In this document: positions 7,633-14,358 of the stretch, piece by piece
Layout of the letters: each line of letters opens with the position of its first letter
Position numbering within the stretch: position 1 is the first letter of the stretch
Source: Proteobacteria bacterium UBA5122
Lineage (GTDB): Bacteria; Pseudomonadota; Gammaproteobacteria; Tenderiales; Tenderiaceae
Length of the DNA stretch: 23,937 bases
Direction of reading: 5' to 3'
Assembly: GCA_002415485.1 (NCBI GenBank)
Contig: DHYU01000002.1
Location: 37,165 to 61,101, forward strand
Notes under the pieces: model-generated
What the model saw: the letters and a program-made list of their open reading frames with translations, nothing else
The model's database searches: none
Told to the model about the DNA's origin: nothing
Translations under genes and position numbers: made by a program

Positions 7633-8428
7633 ACCTCCCCTAGACCTAAGCAGCGGTCAAGTCATCCACCAGCTGCATTCTGACAGACAAGCTATTTCGG
7701 TCTTGGCACAACCTCAGCTGCGCTTGCTGCAGTTCGGGCATGATGCGATCCAGAGCGCACTGGACCCAGCACATCCCCAGCGCCTGGTGCTGCCTCACCT
7801 GGATGCGATAATGGCGTGGCGATTATTTGGCGGCCATTGCCGTCAAAGCCTATTGCTCGGTCTCGGTGGAGGCGACATAGCGCGCTACCTACTGCACTAC
7901 TATCCCGATTGCCATTTGGATGCCGTGGAGCGCGACGAGGCCGTGATCAAGATCAGTCGTGACTTTTTCGCCCTCCCGGATACACCCCGGCTGACCGTCT
8001 ACGTCGACGATGCGGCCAATTTCCTTCGTTTTTCCGACACCACTTACGATTTACTGATCCTGGACTTGTATCACGACGGCGGCCAACCCTGGCAACACGG
8101 ACAGCATACGATCTACAGCGCCTGCCATCGCCACTTGAGTGACGACGGCATCCTGGTCATCAACCTATTGCCGACAGATACCGACAATTTCACCGCCGTT
8201 CTTCAGGAATTGAGACAATTGTTCGATGGCCGCACCCTATGCATCACCGTCAGTGGCTATCAGAACATCGTGATTTTGGGCTTCAAGAAAAGGCCGGCCA
8301 CGGTAGACCGTGCCGGCCTGGAGAAACTCGCGCAAACGCTGACGCCTATGCTTGGCGTCAACTACACGGAGCTGCTGGAGGAAGTCCTCCGCAGCAATCC
8401 ATTGCACGATAACTGTTTGATTTTATAG
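7619..8428 (+). CDS. Spermidine synthase-like (methyltransferase-fold) protein
   Basis: Predicted cytoplasmic Rossmann-fold enzyme of 269 residues in the spermidine/spermine-synthase-like group. The nucleotide-binding motif LLLGLGGGDIARYL is at residues 78-91. An acidic residue follows the next strand (AVERDE, Glu104), then VDDAANFL (129-136) and LDLYHDGG (149-155). An upstream segment, QSALDP..RLVLPHLDAIMA, is typical of these proteins. Genuine spermidine synthases have a D-x-T-D-P loop with the catalytic Asp; here the region reads LDLYHDG, so aminopropyl transfer is doubtful and a SAM-dependent methyltransferase is possible. Start 7619 overlaps the previous stop by 14 bases, with GAG just upstream; an ATG at 7610 and a GTG at 7583 are alternatives. 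It is the last gene of the run. Confidence 0.75.
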   Translation: MPAAKPPLDLSSGQVIHQLHSDRQAISVLAQPQLRLLQFGHDAIQSALDPAHPQRLVLPHLDAIMAWRLFGGHCRQSLLLGLGGGDIARYLLHYYPDCHLDAVERDEAVIKISRDFFALPDTPRLTVYVDDAANFLRFSDTTYDLLILDLYHDGGQPWQHGQHTIYSACHRHLSDDGILVINLLPTDTDNFTAVLQELRQLFDGRTLCITVSGYQNIVILGFKKRPATVDRAGLEKLAQTLTPMLGVNYTELLEEVLRSNPLHDNCLIL

Positions 8429-8458
8429 CCAGCTGATAACCCAGCAAAAGCCGAGCAC

Positions 8459-8671
8459 TCAAGCGACCACGTTGAGATTCTGCCCCAAGTTCGGCGGCAA
8501 TTTATCCGCTGGAACCGGTTTATCCGCCGCTGCAGCGCTTTGAATCAATTGCTTAGCGGTGTCGGTCTCAACCTCCATCGCCTTCTTGAGAACGGCAATA
8601 CCGTGAGCATTACCCGCTTGCGCCTTGCTCGCGTGGCTAGCTGCATCCGTCATTACACTGCTTACGTCCAT
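8459..8671 (-). CDS. YjfB-family putative motility protein
   Basis: Very small protein of 70 residues. It has the family pattern MDVSSV at the start, an Ala/Gln-rich helical middle with GIAVLKKAMEVE, and the ending LPPNLGQNLNVVA. YjfB-like proteins are annotated as putative motility proteins because they often lie near flagellar genes, but their role is not defined, and no flagellar gene is in this window. The start at 8671 is decided by a near-perfect AAGGAGGT (complement 8675-8682) and by the family's usual first residues. The gene lies 102 bases downstream of the sensor kinase on the same strand, so it may be read from the same transcript or from its own promoter. No terminator is seen in the 30 bases between it and the convergent gene. 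Confidence 0.78.
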   Translation of the reverse strand: MDVSSVMTDAASHASKAQAGNAHGIAVLKKAMEVETDTAKQLIQSAAAADKPVPADKLPPNLGQNLNVVA

Positions 8672-8773
8672 AAGACCTCCTTCATCGGTCCCGAACCATG
8701 CTCCGGCATCATCCCCAACATCTTTATCGACCAATGGGCACGATGACTTAAGGTTGGATTATACCGCGATTCC

Positions 8774-10159
8774 TCATTTAGGGGGCAAGACCACCCGGAT
8801 CAGCGCCCCACCCAGCACTGAACGCCCAATCGACAGCTCGCCTTCATATAGTGCAACAATCTCACGCACCATATCCAATCCCAAGCCATGGCCACTCGTC
8901 CGTTCATCGGCACGGAATCCTCGCCGCAATACCAGATCAACCTGATTTTCAGCAATCCCCGGCCCGTCGTCTTCGATAACCAGCTCCATACGCTCGCGCC
9001 CTGCCGATCCTGTACGCGCTACCCGCAAGACCACTGTTTTTCGGCACCATTTATAGGCGTTATCCAGCAGATTGCCCAACACCTCCATCAAATCGCCTTC
9101 CTGGCCATGAAACTCTACCGCCGCTTCCAACTTCAATTGACCCTTCACACCTTTTTCTGCGTAGACCTTGTCCAAGGCCTTGATAACCTTGATTGCCAAC
9201 TCTGGCACATTCAGCGGTGCCATCAATGCGCGGCGGCCAGTCGTCGAGGCTCGCTGTAGCTGATATTGTACGATCTGATCCATGCGTTCGACCTGCTCGT
9301 CGACCATCTCTCGCAAGGCCTCTTCGGTATTGCCCTGCTGCTGAACGCCGCCACGCAATACGGCCAGCGGTGTCTTCAAACTATGCGCGAGATCCCCCAA
9401 GCTGGCCTTGTAACGTTCCTCGTGTTCAAGACTGCTATGGATAAGGGCATTCAGATTGTCCGTCAATCCACGCAGCTCTCGCGGATAAACGCCATCTAAA
9501 TCAGCGCGTTGCCCCTGCTCAATCTTGACCAGGTCATCAGCCACCCGACGCAGCGGCTGCAATCCCCAGCGCAACACCAGGGCCAACATAACCAGTAACA
9601 CCAATGACACCCCAGCCAACCACCCCCAAAGACTGGTGCGAAATTGACGAATTTGTTCATGGTGCCGACTCAAACCCTCAATGACAAAGAACGTATAACC
9701 ATCACCACTATTAACGCTGTCCCCCCAGGTTAGTCCCAGACTAAACACCAGCAATGGCAACCCATCCGAACCTTCCAACAATTCATAACGGTGACTCCCA
9801 CGCGCGAGTCCGGTATGGAGATCGACATGCAGTCCCTGCATGGATGGCGAGCGCCAGATCACATCACCATTATTTTTCATAATGACTGCATATAAGCCAG
9901 ATCGGGGCGTAAAAAAACGGGTTTCAGGCAAGGCATAGGCGATCATCATGCGCCCATCCTCATCCTCCTCAACCGAGGCAATCAGTACATTCATATGAGC
10001 CATCAAGCGCTCACGTACCGATTCCTGAGTACTGTGCCGGAACGACTGCTCCAAAACGACACCGGTAACACCAAGAAACACCGCAAGCACGATGCCAGTA
10101 GTCACCAGCATCCGTGCATTGATCGACAGCGAAATATTCAAACGATGCGACTTACTCAA
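8774..10159 (-). CDS. phoQ: PhoQ-like sensor histidine kinase
   Basis: Inner-membrane sensor of a two-component system, 461 residues. There are two transmembrane helices (about 17-37 and 176-198) with a periplasmic sensor domain of about 140 residues between them, then a HAMP region. The dimerisation domain contains LAHSLKTPLAVL with phospho-acceptor His259, the sequence typical of PhoQ. The ATPase domain has an N-box (LGNLLDNAYKWC), a G1 box (EDDGPGI) and a G2 box (GHGLGLDMVREI). The start is a TTG at 10159 overlapping the regulator's TGA by four bases, which fits translational coupling; the next ATG would remove part of the N-terminus. The sensor domain has a Glu/Asp cluster near residues 64-69 (EEDEDG), but I cannot say it senses Mg2+ as enteric PhoQ does. 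Confidence 0.88.
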   Translation of the reverse strand: MSKSHRLNISLSINARMLVTTGIVLAVFLGVTGVVLEQSFRHSTQESVRERLMAHMNVLIASVEEDEDGRMMIAYALPETRFFTPRSGLYAVIMKNNGDVIWRSPSMQGLHVDLHTGLARGSHRYELLEGSDGLPLLVFSLGLTWGDSVNSGDGYTFFVIEGLSRHHEQIRQFRTSLWGWLAGVSLVLLVMLALVLRWGLQPLRRVADDLVKIEQGQRADLDGVYPRELRGLTDNLNALIHSSLEHEERYKASLGDLAHSLKTPLAVLRGGVQQQGNTEEALREMVDEQVERMDQIVQYQLQRASTTGRRALMAPLNVPELAIKVIKALDKVYAEKGVKGQLKLEAAVEFHGQEGDLMEVLGNLLDNAYKWCRKTVVLRVARTGSAGRERMELVIEDDGPGIAENQVDLVLRRGFRADERTSGHGLGLDMVREIVALYEGELSIGRSVLGGALIRVVLPPK

Positions 10160-10839
10160 CGGTCGTTCAGAGATAATGTAAAACGATAACCACGTCCCCG
10201 CAGGGTCTCTATCGGTTTGATCGTATTTTCGGGGTCCAGTTTGCGCCGCAAACGTCCAACAAATACCTCAATGACATTGCTATCACGATCAAAATCCTGA
10301 GCATAGATATGCTCGGTCAGCTCCGTCTTTGAAACAACCTGACCACGATTCAACATCAGATATTCCAGCACCTTGTATTCAAAGGCCGTCAACTCCTGGC
10401 TGACACCGTGGACCTTCACGTCCTGACTGGCGATATTGAGCTCTACCGGCCCACAGGCAATCACCGGTTGCGCCAGACCAGCCGCACGTCGCATCAAGGC
10501 CTTGATCCGCGCCACCAATTCTTCGATATGAAATGGCTTGACCAGATAGTCGTCGGCACCGGCCTCAAAGCCCTCCACCTTCTCCTGCCAACGACCACGC
10601 GCTGTCAGAATCAACACCGGGAAGCTTTTATCTTCACTACGTAACTTTCTCAGCATCTCAATCCCCGACATCTTCGGCAGACCGATATCGACCACGGCTG
10701 CGTCTATCGGATACTCACGACCGATGAACAAGCCCTCTTCGCCATTCTCCGCCGTATCGACGGCATAGCCCTCATTTTCAAAACGCGCCTTTAACTGTTG
10801 GCGCAAATCCGCTTCATCTTCAACGATCAGTACACGCAT
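10156..10839 (-). CDS. phoP: PhoP-like OmpR-family response regulator
   Basis: DNA-binding response regulator of 227 residues, partner of the adjacent kinase. The receiver domain has the phospho-acceptor Asp51 (VVDIGLP), acidic pocket (VEDE), Thr79 and Lys101 (YLVKPFHIEE). The C-terminal winged helix contains LTAFEYKVLEYLMLNRGQVV, VFVGRLRRKL and the closing RGRGYRF. Several stretches (LTAR..WQ.KVE, AGADDY..KPFHIEE, ALMRR..GLA) agree with E. coli PhoP more than with other OmpR regulators, which supports the name. The target regulon cannot be inferred. The ribosome site is weak. The gene begins about 70 bases downstream of the cytochrome gene's terminator and must have its own promoter there, but I could not pick one out. 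Confidence 0.9.
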   Translation of the reverse strand: MRVLIVEDEADLRQQLKARFENEGYAVDTAENGEEGLFIGREYPIDAAVVDIGLPKMSGIEMLRKLRSEDKSFPVLILTARGRWQEKVEGFEAGADDYLVKPFHIEELVARIKALMRRAAGLAQPVIACGPVELNIASQDVKVHGVSQELTAFEYKVLEYLMLNRGQVVSKTELTEHIYAQDFDRDSNVIEVFVGRLRRKLDPENTIKPIETLRGRGYRFTLSLNDR

Positions 10840-10911
10840 AACTGTGTTGACCCATCATTCCGAACCAATAAGAAATTTCACACTCAGGCATCATGGCTGA
10901 ATTGCGACCAG

Positions 10912-10944
10912 AAAAAAACCCTGGCTCGTCACACGAACCAGGGT
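10912..10944 (-). terminator. Intrinsic terminator of the cytochrome c gene
   Basis: A 7-base stem, ACCCTGG/CCAGGGT (10918-10924 with 10938-10944), can be extended by an inner TCGT/ACGA pairing. On the minus strand it is followed by seven T (10912-10918 read in reverse). It lies 36-69 bases past the cytochrome stop. Confidence 0.85.
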
Positions 10945-10980
10945 CTTTATTTTGAAGCAAACTAGCTGAACGCAGCCAGA

Positions 10981-11295
10981 TTATTTGAGGCCGATGATGA
11001 AGTCAGCCAGGATTGCGATATTCTCATCTGAAACGCGTGGAGAGTAGGGAGGCATCGGCACACCACCAGTTTGTGCAGTCCATTTACCCTTGCTGCCCTT
11101 GGCGATAGACTCAATGATCACTTCACGAGACTCGCCTTTAGCAGCAATATCTTTCCATGATGGACCTACAACTTTAGCGTCTACGCTATGGCACGCCAAA
11201 CAACCACTCTTTTTCGCCAGATCCAGATCTGCCATTGCAGGCGCACTGACCAGGGCAGTCGCAGCGATCGCTGCAGCAATCATAGTACGTTTCAT
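10981..11295 (-). CDS. c551/c8-type monohaem cytochrome c
   Basis: Small periplasmic electron carrier of 104 residues. A signal peptide (residues 1-22, ending APAMA) precedes the haem-binding motif CLACH (Cys32, Cys35, His36). The segment VVGPSWKDIAAK and the distal ligand in GGVPMPP (Met81) follow, as in Pseudomonas cytochrome c551. It likely shuttles electrons between a quinol-oxidising complex and a terminal oxidase or reductase, but no such partner is in the window. The start at 11295 is set by GGAGGAG upstream and by the signal peptide; the frame is open to 11343. The gene appears monocistronic, with its own terminator at 10912-10944 and the htpX terminator upstream. Confidence 0.93.
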   Translation of the reverse strand: MKRTMIAAAIAATALVSAPAMADLDLAKKSGCLACHSVDAKVVGPSWKDIAAKGESREVIIESIAKGSKGKWTAQTGGVPMPPYSPRVSDENIAILADFIIGLK

Positions 11296-11320
11296 TATTA
11301 ACTCCTCCAGATTTACACTC

Positions 11321-11336
11321 CACCGGCTTGCCGGTG
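11321..11336. repeat. Short inverted repeat in the cytochrome c leader
   Basis: The palindrome-like CACCGGCTTGCCGGTG (7-base arms, 2-base centre) lies 26-41 bases before the cytochrome ATG, just upstream of its ribosome site. It may be an RNA leader hairpin or an operator; nothing else decides between them. Confidence 0.4.
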
Positions 11337-11399
11337 ATACCACTTAACCCGCAACGGGGCTAAATTACGCTTTTCACAGTTCAGACTAGATGGCGCTGG

Positions 11400-11435
11400 C
11401 TGAATAAATCCTGAATAAAAAGATACGATATTCAG
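11400..11435. repeat. Three CTGAATA elements upstream of the cytochrome c gene
   Basis: CTGAATAAA occurs twice in direct orientation (11400-11408 and 11411-11419), exactly 11 bases apart, about one helical turn. An inverted copy, TATTCAG, is at 11429-11435. The cluster lies between the htpX terminator and the cytochrome gene, 105-140 bases before its ATG. It could be a regulator-binding array. Confidence 0.4.
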
Positions 11436-11457
11436 TTTTTTTCCAGGCATATGACGC

Positions 11458-11491
11458 AAAAACCCCGTGCCGACATTGATCGAGCACGGGG
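11458..11491 (-). terminator. Intrinsic terminator of htpX
   Basis: An 8-base GC-rich stem, CCCCGTGC/GCACGGGG (11463-11470 with 11484-11491), with a 13-base loop is followed on the minus strand by five T (11458-11462 read in reverse). It lies 23 bases after the htpX stop and separates htpX from the cytochrome gene. Confidence 0.85.
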
Positions 11492-11513
11492 TAAACAACT
11501 GAAACAGCAAGGA

Positions 11514-12398
11514 TTATTGAGCGCGACGCAATGCCTCGATCCGATCATCCAGCGGCGGATGGGTCATAAATAATTTTTTGATCCCTGACCCCAAGCCCCC
11601 AGAAATACCGAATGCCGCCAACTGATCAGGCAACGGCTGAGGATTGGTCGACTGTTTCAGACGCTCCAGCGCAGAAATCATCTTCTGACGACTGGCCAAG
11701 GCCGCACCACCGGCGTCGGCACGGTATTCCCGCTGACGGCTGAACCAGGTCACAATCACCTGCGCCAGGATACCCAGCACAATTTCAGCGATGATCGTTG
11801 TGACCCAAAAACCGATACCGTGACCGCGCTCGTTTTTCAGGATCACTCGATCAACGAAGTGACCAATCACGCGCGACAGGAACATGACGAAGGTATTGAT
11901 CACACCTTGAATCAAGGCCAGGGTGATCATGTCGCCATTGGCGACGTGCGCCACCTCGTGGCCCAGCACCGCCTCAACCTCATCCCGATCCATGTGTTGC
12001 AACAGACCGGTCGATACTGCAACCAGCGCCTTGTTGCGATTCGCGCCCGTGGCAAATGCATTCGGGTCGGGCGAATTAAAGATCGCCACCTCGGGCATGC
12101 CGATACCGGCCTGCTCGGCCTGACGACGGACGGTCTCCACCAACCACTTCTCAGTTGCATTCGATGGCTGCTCGATGACGACCGCGCCCGTGGAACGCTT
12201 GGCCACCCATTTCGACATCAACAGCGAAATAAAGGAGCCACCCATACCAAATACCAAACAGAACAGCAGCAGCGACTGCATGTTCAGATTCGTACCACTG
12301 GCATCCAGGTAACCCTGAAAGCCCAACAGACTCAGCGTAATACTCAGTACCGCAATAATGGCCAGGTTAGTGGCGACAAACAGAAAAATGCGTTTCAT
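11514..12398 (-). CDS. htpX: HtpX membrane metalloprotease (M48B)
   Basis: Inner-membrane zinc protease of 294 residues that helps remove misfolded membrane proteins under heat or envelope stress. Two N-terminal membrane helices (about 4-26 and 40-62) are followed by the zinc site HEVAH (His147, Glu148, His151). Two more hydrophobic segments follow, then the third ligand region REYRADAGG (Glu224). Length and motif order are as in E. coli HtpX. The start at 12398 has GGAGG just upstream. A sigma-32 type promoter lies about 35-70 bases before the ATG, so heat induction is likely. The gene has its own terminator and appears monocistronic. Confidence 0.96.
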   Translation of the reverse strand: MKRIFLFVATNLAIIAVLSITLSLLGFQGYLDASGTNLNMQSLLLFCLVFGMGGSFISLLMSKWVAKRSTGAVVIEQPSNATEKWLVETVRRQAEQAGIGMPEVAIFNSPDPNAFATGANRNKALVAVSTGLLQHMDRDEVEAVLGHEVAHVANGDMITLALIQGVINTFVMFLSRVIGHFVDRVILKNERGHGIGFWVTTIIAEIVLGILAQVIVTWFSRQREYRADAGGAALASRQKMISALERLKQSTNPQPLPDQLAAFGISGGLGSGIKKLFMTHPPLDDRIEALRRAQ

Positions 12399-12439
12399 TG
12401 ATCCTCCAAAGAAAAAACGCCAGTTCCAGCAGCCCTCTT

Positions 12440-12467
12440 AGATGGGGCATCTTTTTCCAAGTTCAAC
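12440..12467 (-). promoter_or_regulatory. Sigma-32 (heat-shock) promoter of htpX
   Basis: On the minus strand, GTTGAAC (complement 12461-12467) and CCCCATCT (complement 12440-12447) are separated by 13 bases. The sigma-32 consensus is CTTGAAA, 11-16 bases, CCCCATnT. The -10 matches fully and the -35 at five of seven positions. Transcription would start near 12433, giving a leader of about 35 bases. Confidence 0.8.
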
Positions 12468-12609
12468 GTGTGGCGCGCAGTATATACGATTTACATTCAT
12501 TTTCATGGTGCGGCTGAACTTTGACCGCCGACTGACCGTTAACCCCATATAAGCAATGTTCTTCAATAACTTATGCCGTTCAGGACGATAAACGAGGCAA
12601 GCCCGGCAC

Positions 12610-14355
12610 ATGGATCGTTACATTTCGGATCAACGCCCCTGGTGGCGCAGCCTGAGTCGCAGAACCCTGCAACGCGATCTGTGGGCGGGCCTGACCGGCG
12701 CCGTCATCGTGCTGCCGCAGGGCGTCGCCTTTGCCCTGCTCGCCGGGCTGCCACCCGAATACGGCCTCTACACCGCGATCGTGCCGGTCATCATCGCCGC
12801 GCTGTTTGGTTCATCGCACCACCTGATGTCTGGGCCGACGACGCCCATTTCTGTCGTCCTGTTCACCACCGTCAGCGTACTGGCGCCGCCGGAGACCCCG
12901 GCCTATATCAGCCTCATACTGACCCTCACCTTCATGGTTGGCGCCTTCCAGCTGGCGATGGGCCTGGCCCGGCTCGGCATGCTGGTCAATTTCATCTCAC
13001 AGGCGGTGATCATCGGTTTTACTGCGGGTGCGGCCCTGCTCATCATCACCTCGCAGACCCGCCATCTATTGGGTCTCGAAATGAGTCGGGATCTATCGTT
13101 CTGGCGCGCCTGGCAATCCGTCGCCCAACACCTTGGCGACAGCCACCTGCCCAGCCTGATCGTGGGCATTACCACGCTCGTTGTCGCCATCGCCATCCAG
13201 CGCCTGCGGCCACGCTGGCCGTCGCTGTTTATCGCGATGGTCATCGGCGCGCTGACGGCCGCCGTCATGGGCGGGGCCGACGTAGGCATCCGTTTGCTCG
13301 GAGAATTACCGAGCGAACTGCCGCCGATCAGCGCCCCCGACTTCAGCCTCACCACCTTCGCCCAACTGGCCTCCGGCGCCTTTGCGATTGCCCTGCTCGG
13401 CCTGCTGGAGGCGGTATCGATCGCACGCAGCATCGCCGCCTTCAGCCATCAACAGCACGATGCCAACCGCGAATTTGTCGGCCAGGGCCTGTCCAACATC
13501 GTCGGCAGCTTCTTCTCCAGCTTTGCCTCGTCCGGTTCATTTTCACGTAGCGGCATCAACTTCCGCGCCGGCGCGGTGACGCCGCTGGCCGCCGTCTTCA
13601 GCGCCTTGCTGGTATTTTTGATCGTCTTAATTGCCGCCCCGCTGGCGGCCTATCTGCCGATCCCCGCCGTCGCCATGATCCTGATACTGGTCGCCTACCG
13701 CCTGATCGACTGGCGTCAGATCCGCACCATCTTCCGCGCCAACCCCACCGACGCCGCCGTGCTGATCACCACCTTCACTGCCACACTGTTTGTCGAACTG
13801 ACCTTCGCCGTCTACGTCGGCGTCATCCTGTCGCTGATGCTGCACCTGAATCGCATCTCTCACCCCAGCATCGTCAGCATGGTGCCACGCGACACCCAGC
13901 TCGGCCGCCGCTTCGACGAGGCGCCCCTGAAGCACGAATGCCCGCAGCTATCGATCGTGCGCATCGACGGCTCGCTCTTCTTCGGTGCCAGTAACTTTGT
14001 TGAACGCGGCTTGCGCGACATTGACTCGGCCAAGGGCGGCGCCAATCGCATCCTGATCCTCGGCGATGGCATCAACTTCATCGATGTCACCGGCGCCGAG
14101 GCCCTGCTGCGCGAGGCCGAACGCCTGCGCAGTCGCGGCGGCGACCTCTATCTGTGTGATCTCAAAGCCGGTGTCTTGGAGGTTATGGAGAAAGGCGGTT
14201 ATGCCAAGGAACTAGGGCTGAAAAATGTGTTCGGCACCAAGAGCGAGGCAATTGCAGCCATCTATCCCGAACTCGACCATGAGCGTTGCCGACAATGCCA
14301 GGTGCGCCTGTTCAAGGAATGTCCCCCACGCGAACCTGACGATGTCGGCCGTTAG
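12610..14355 (+). CDS. SulP-family inorganic anion transporter with STAS domain
   Basis: Inner-membrane transporter of 581 residues for a small anion such as sulfate or bicarbonate; the substrate cannot be read from sequence. The N-terminal signature has QRDLWAGLTGAVIVLPQGVAFALLAGLPPEYGLYTAIVP. About a dozen membrane segments follow, with the conserved SGPTTPIS and the segment GLSNIVGSFFSSFASSGSFSRS. A cytoplasmic STAS domain occupies roughly residues 440-555. A short Cys-containing tail (CRQCQVRLFKEC) ends the protein. The ATG at 12610 was chosen because the family N-terminus starts there; GAGG lies about 12 bases upstream. It converges on parC with only three bases between the stop codons and no terminator in the gap. 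Confidence 0.93.
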   Translation: MDRYISDQRPWWRSLSRRTLQRDLWAGLTGAVIVLPQGVAFALLAGLPPEYGLYTAIVPVIIAALFGSSHHLMSGPTTPISVVLFTTVSVLAPPETPAYISLILTLTFMVGAFQLAMGLARLGMLVNFISQAVIIGFTAGAALLIITSQTRHLLGLEMSRDLSFWRAWQSVAQHLGDSHLPSLIVGITTLVVAIAIQRLRPRWPSLFIAMVIGALTAAVMGGADVGIRLLGELPSELPPISAPDFSLTTFAQLASGAFAIALLGLLEAVSIARSIAAFSHQQHDANREFVGQGLSNIVGSFFSSFASSGSFSRSGINFRAGAVTPLAAVFSALLVFLIVLIAAPLAAYLPIPAVAMILILVAYRLIDWRQIRTIFRANPTDAAVLITTFTATLFVELTFAVYVGVILSLMLHLNRISHPSIVSMVPRDTQLGRRFDEAPLKHECPQLSIVRIDGSLFFGASNFVERGLRDIDSAKGGANRILILGDGINFIDVTGAEALLREAERLRSRGGDLYLCDLKAGVLEVMEKGGYAKELGLKNVFGTKSEAIAAIYPELDHERCRQCQVRLFKECPPREPDDVGR

Positions 14356-14358
14356 CGT

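Noticed and set aside
12573..13550. A 325-codon plus-strand frame overlapping the SulP gene
   Set aside because: It is a shifted reading of the SulP gene, with His/Arg/Pro-rich low-complexity sequence and no signature, while the SulP frame has full family motifs.
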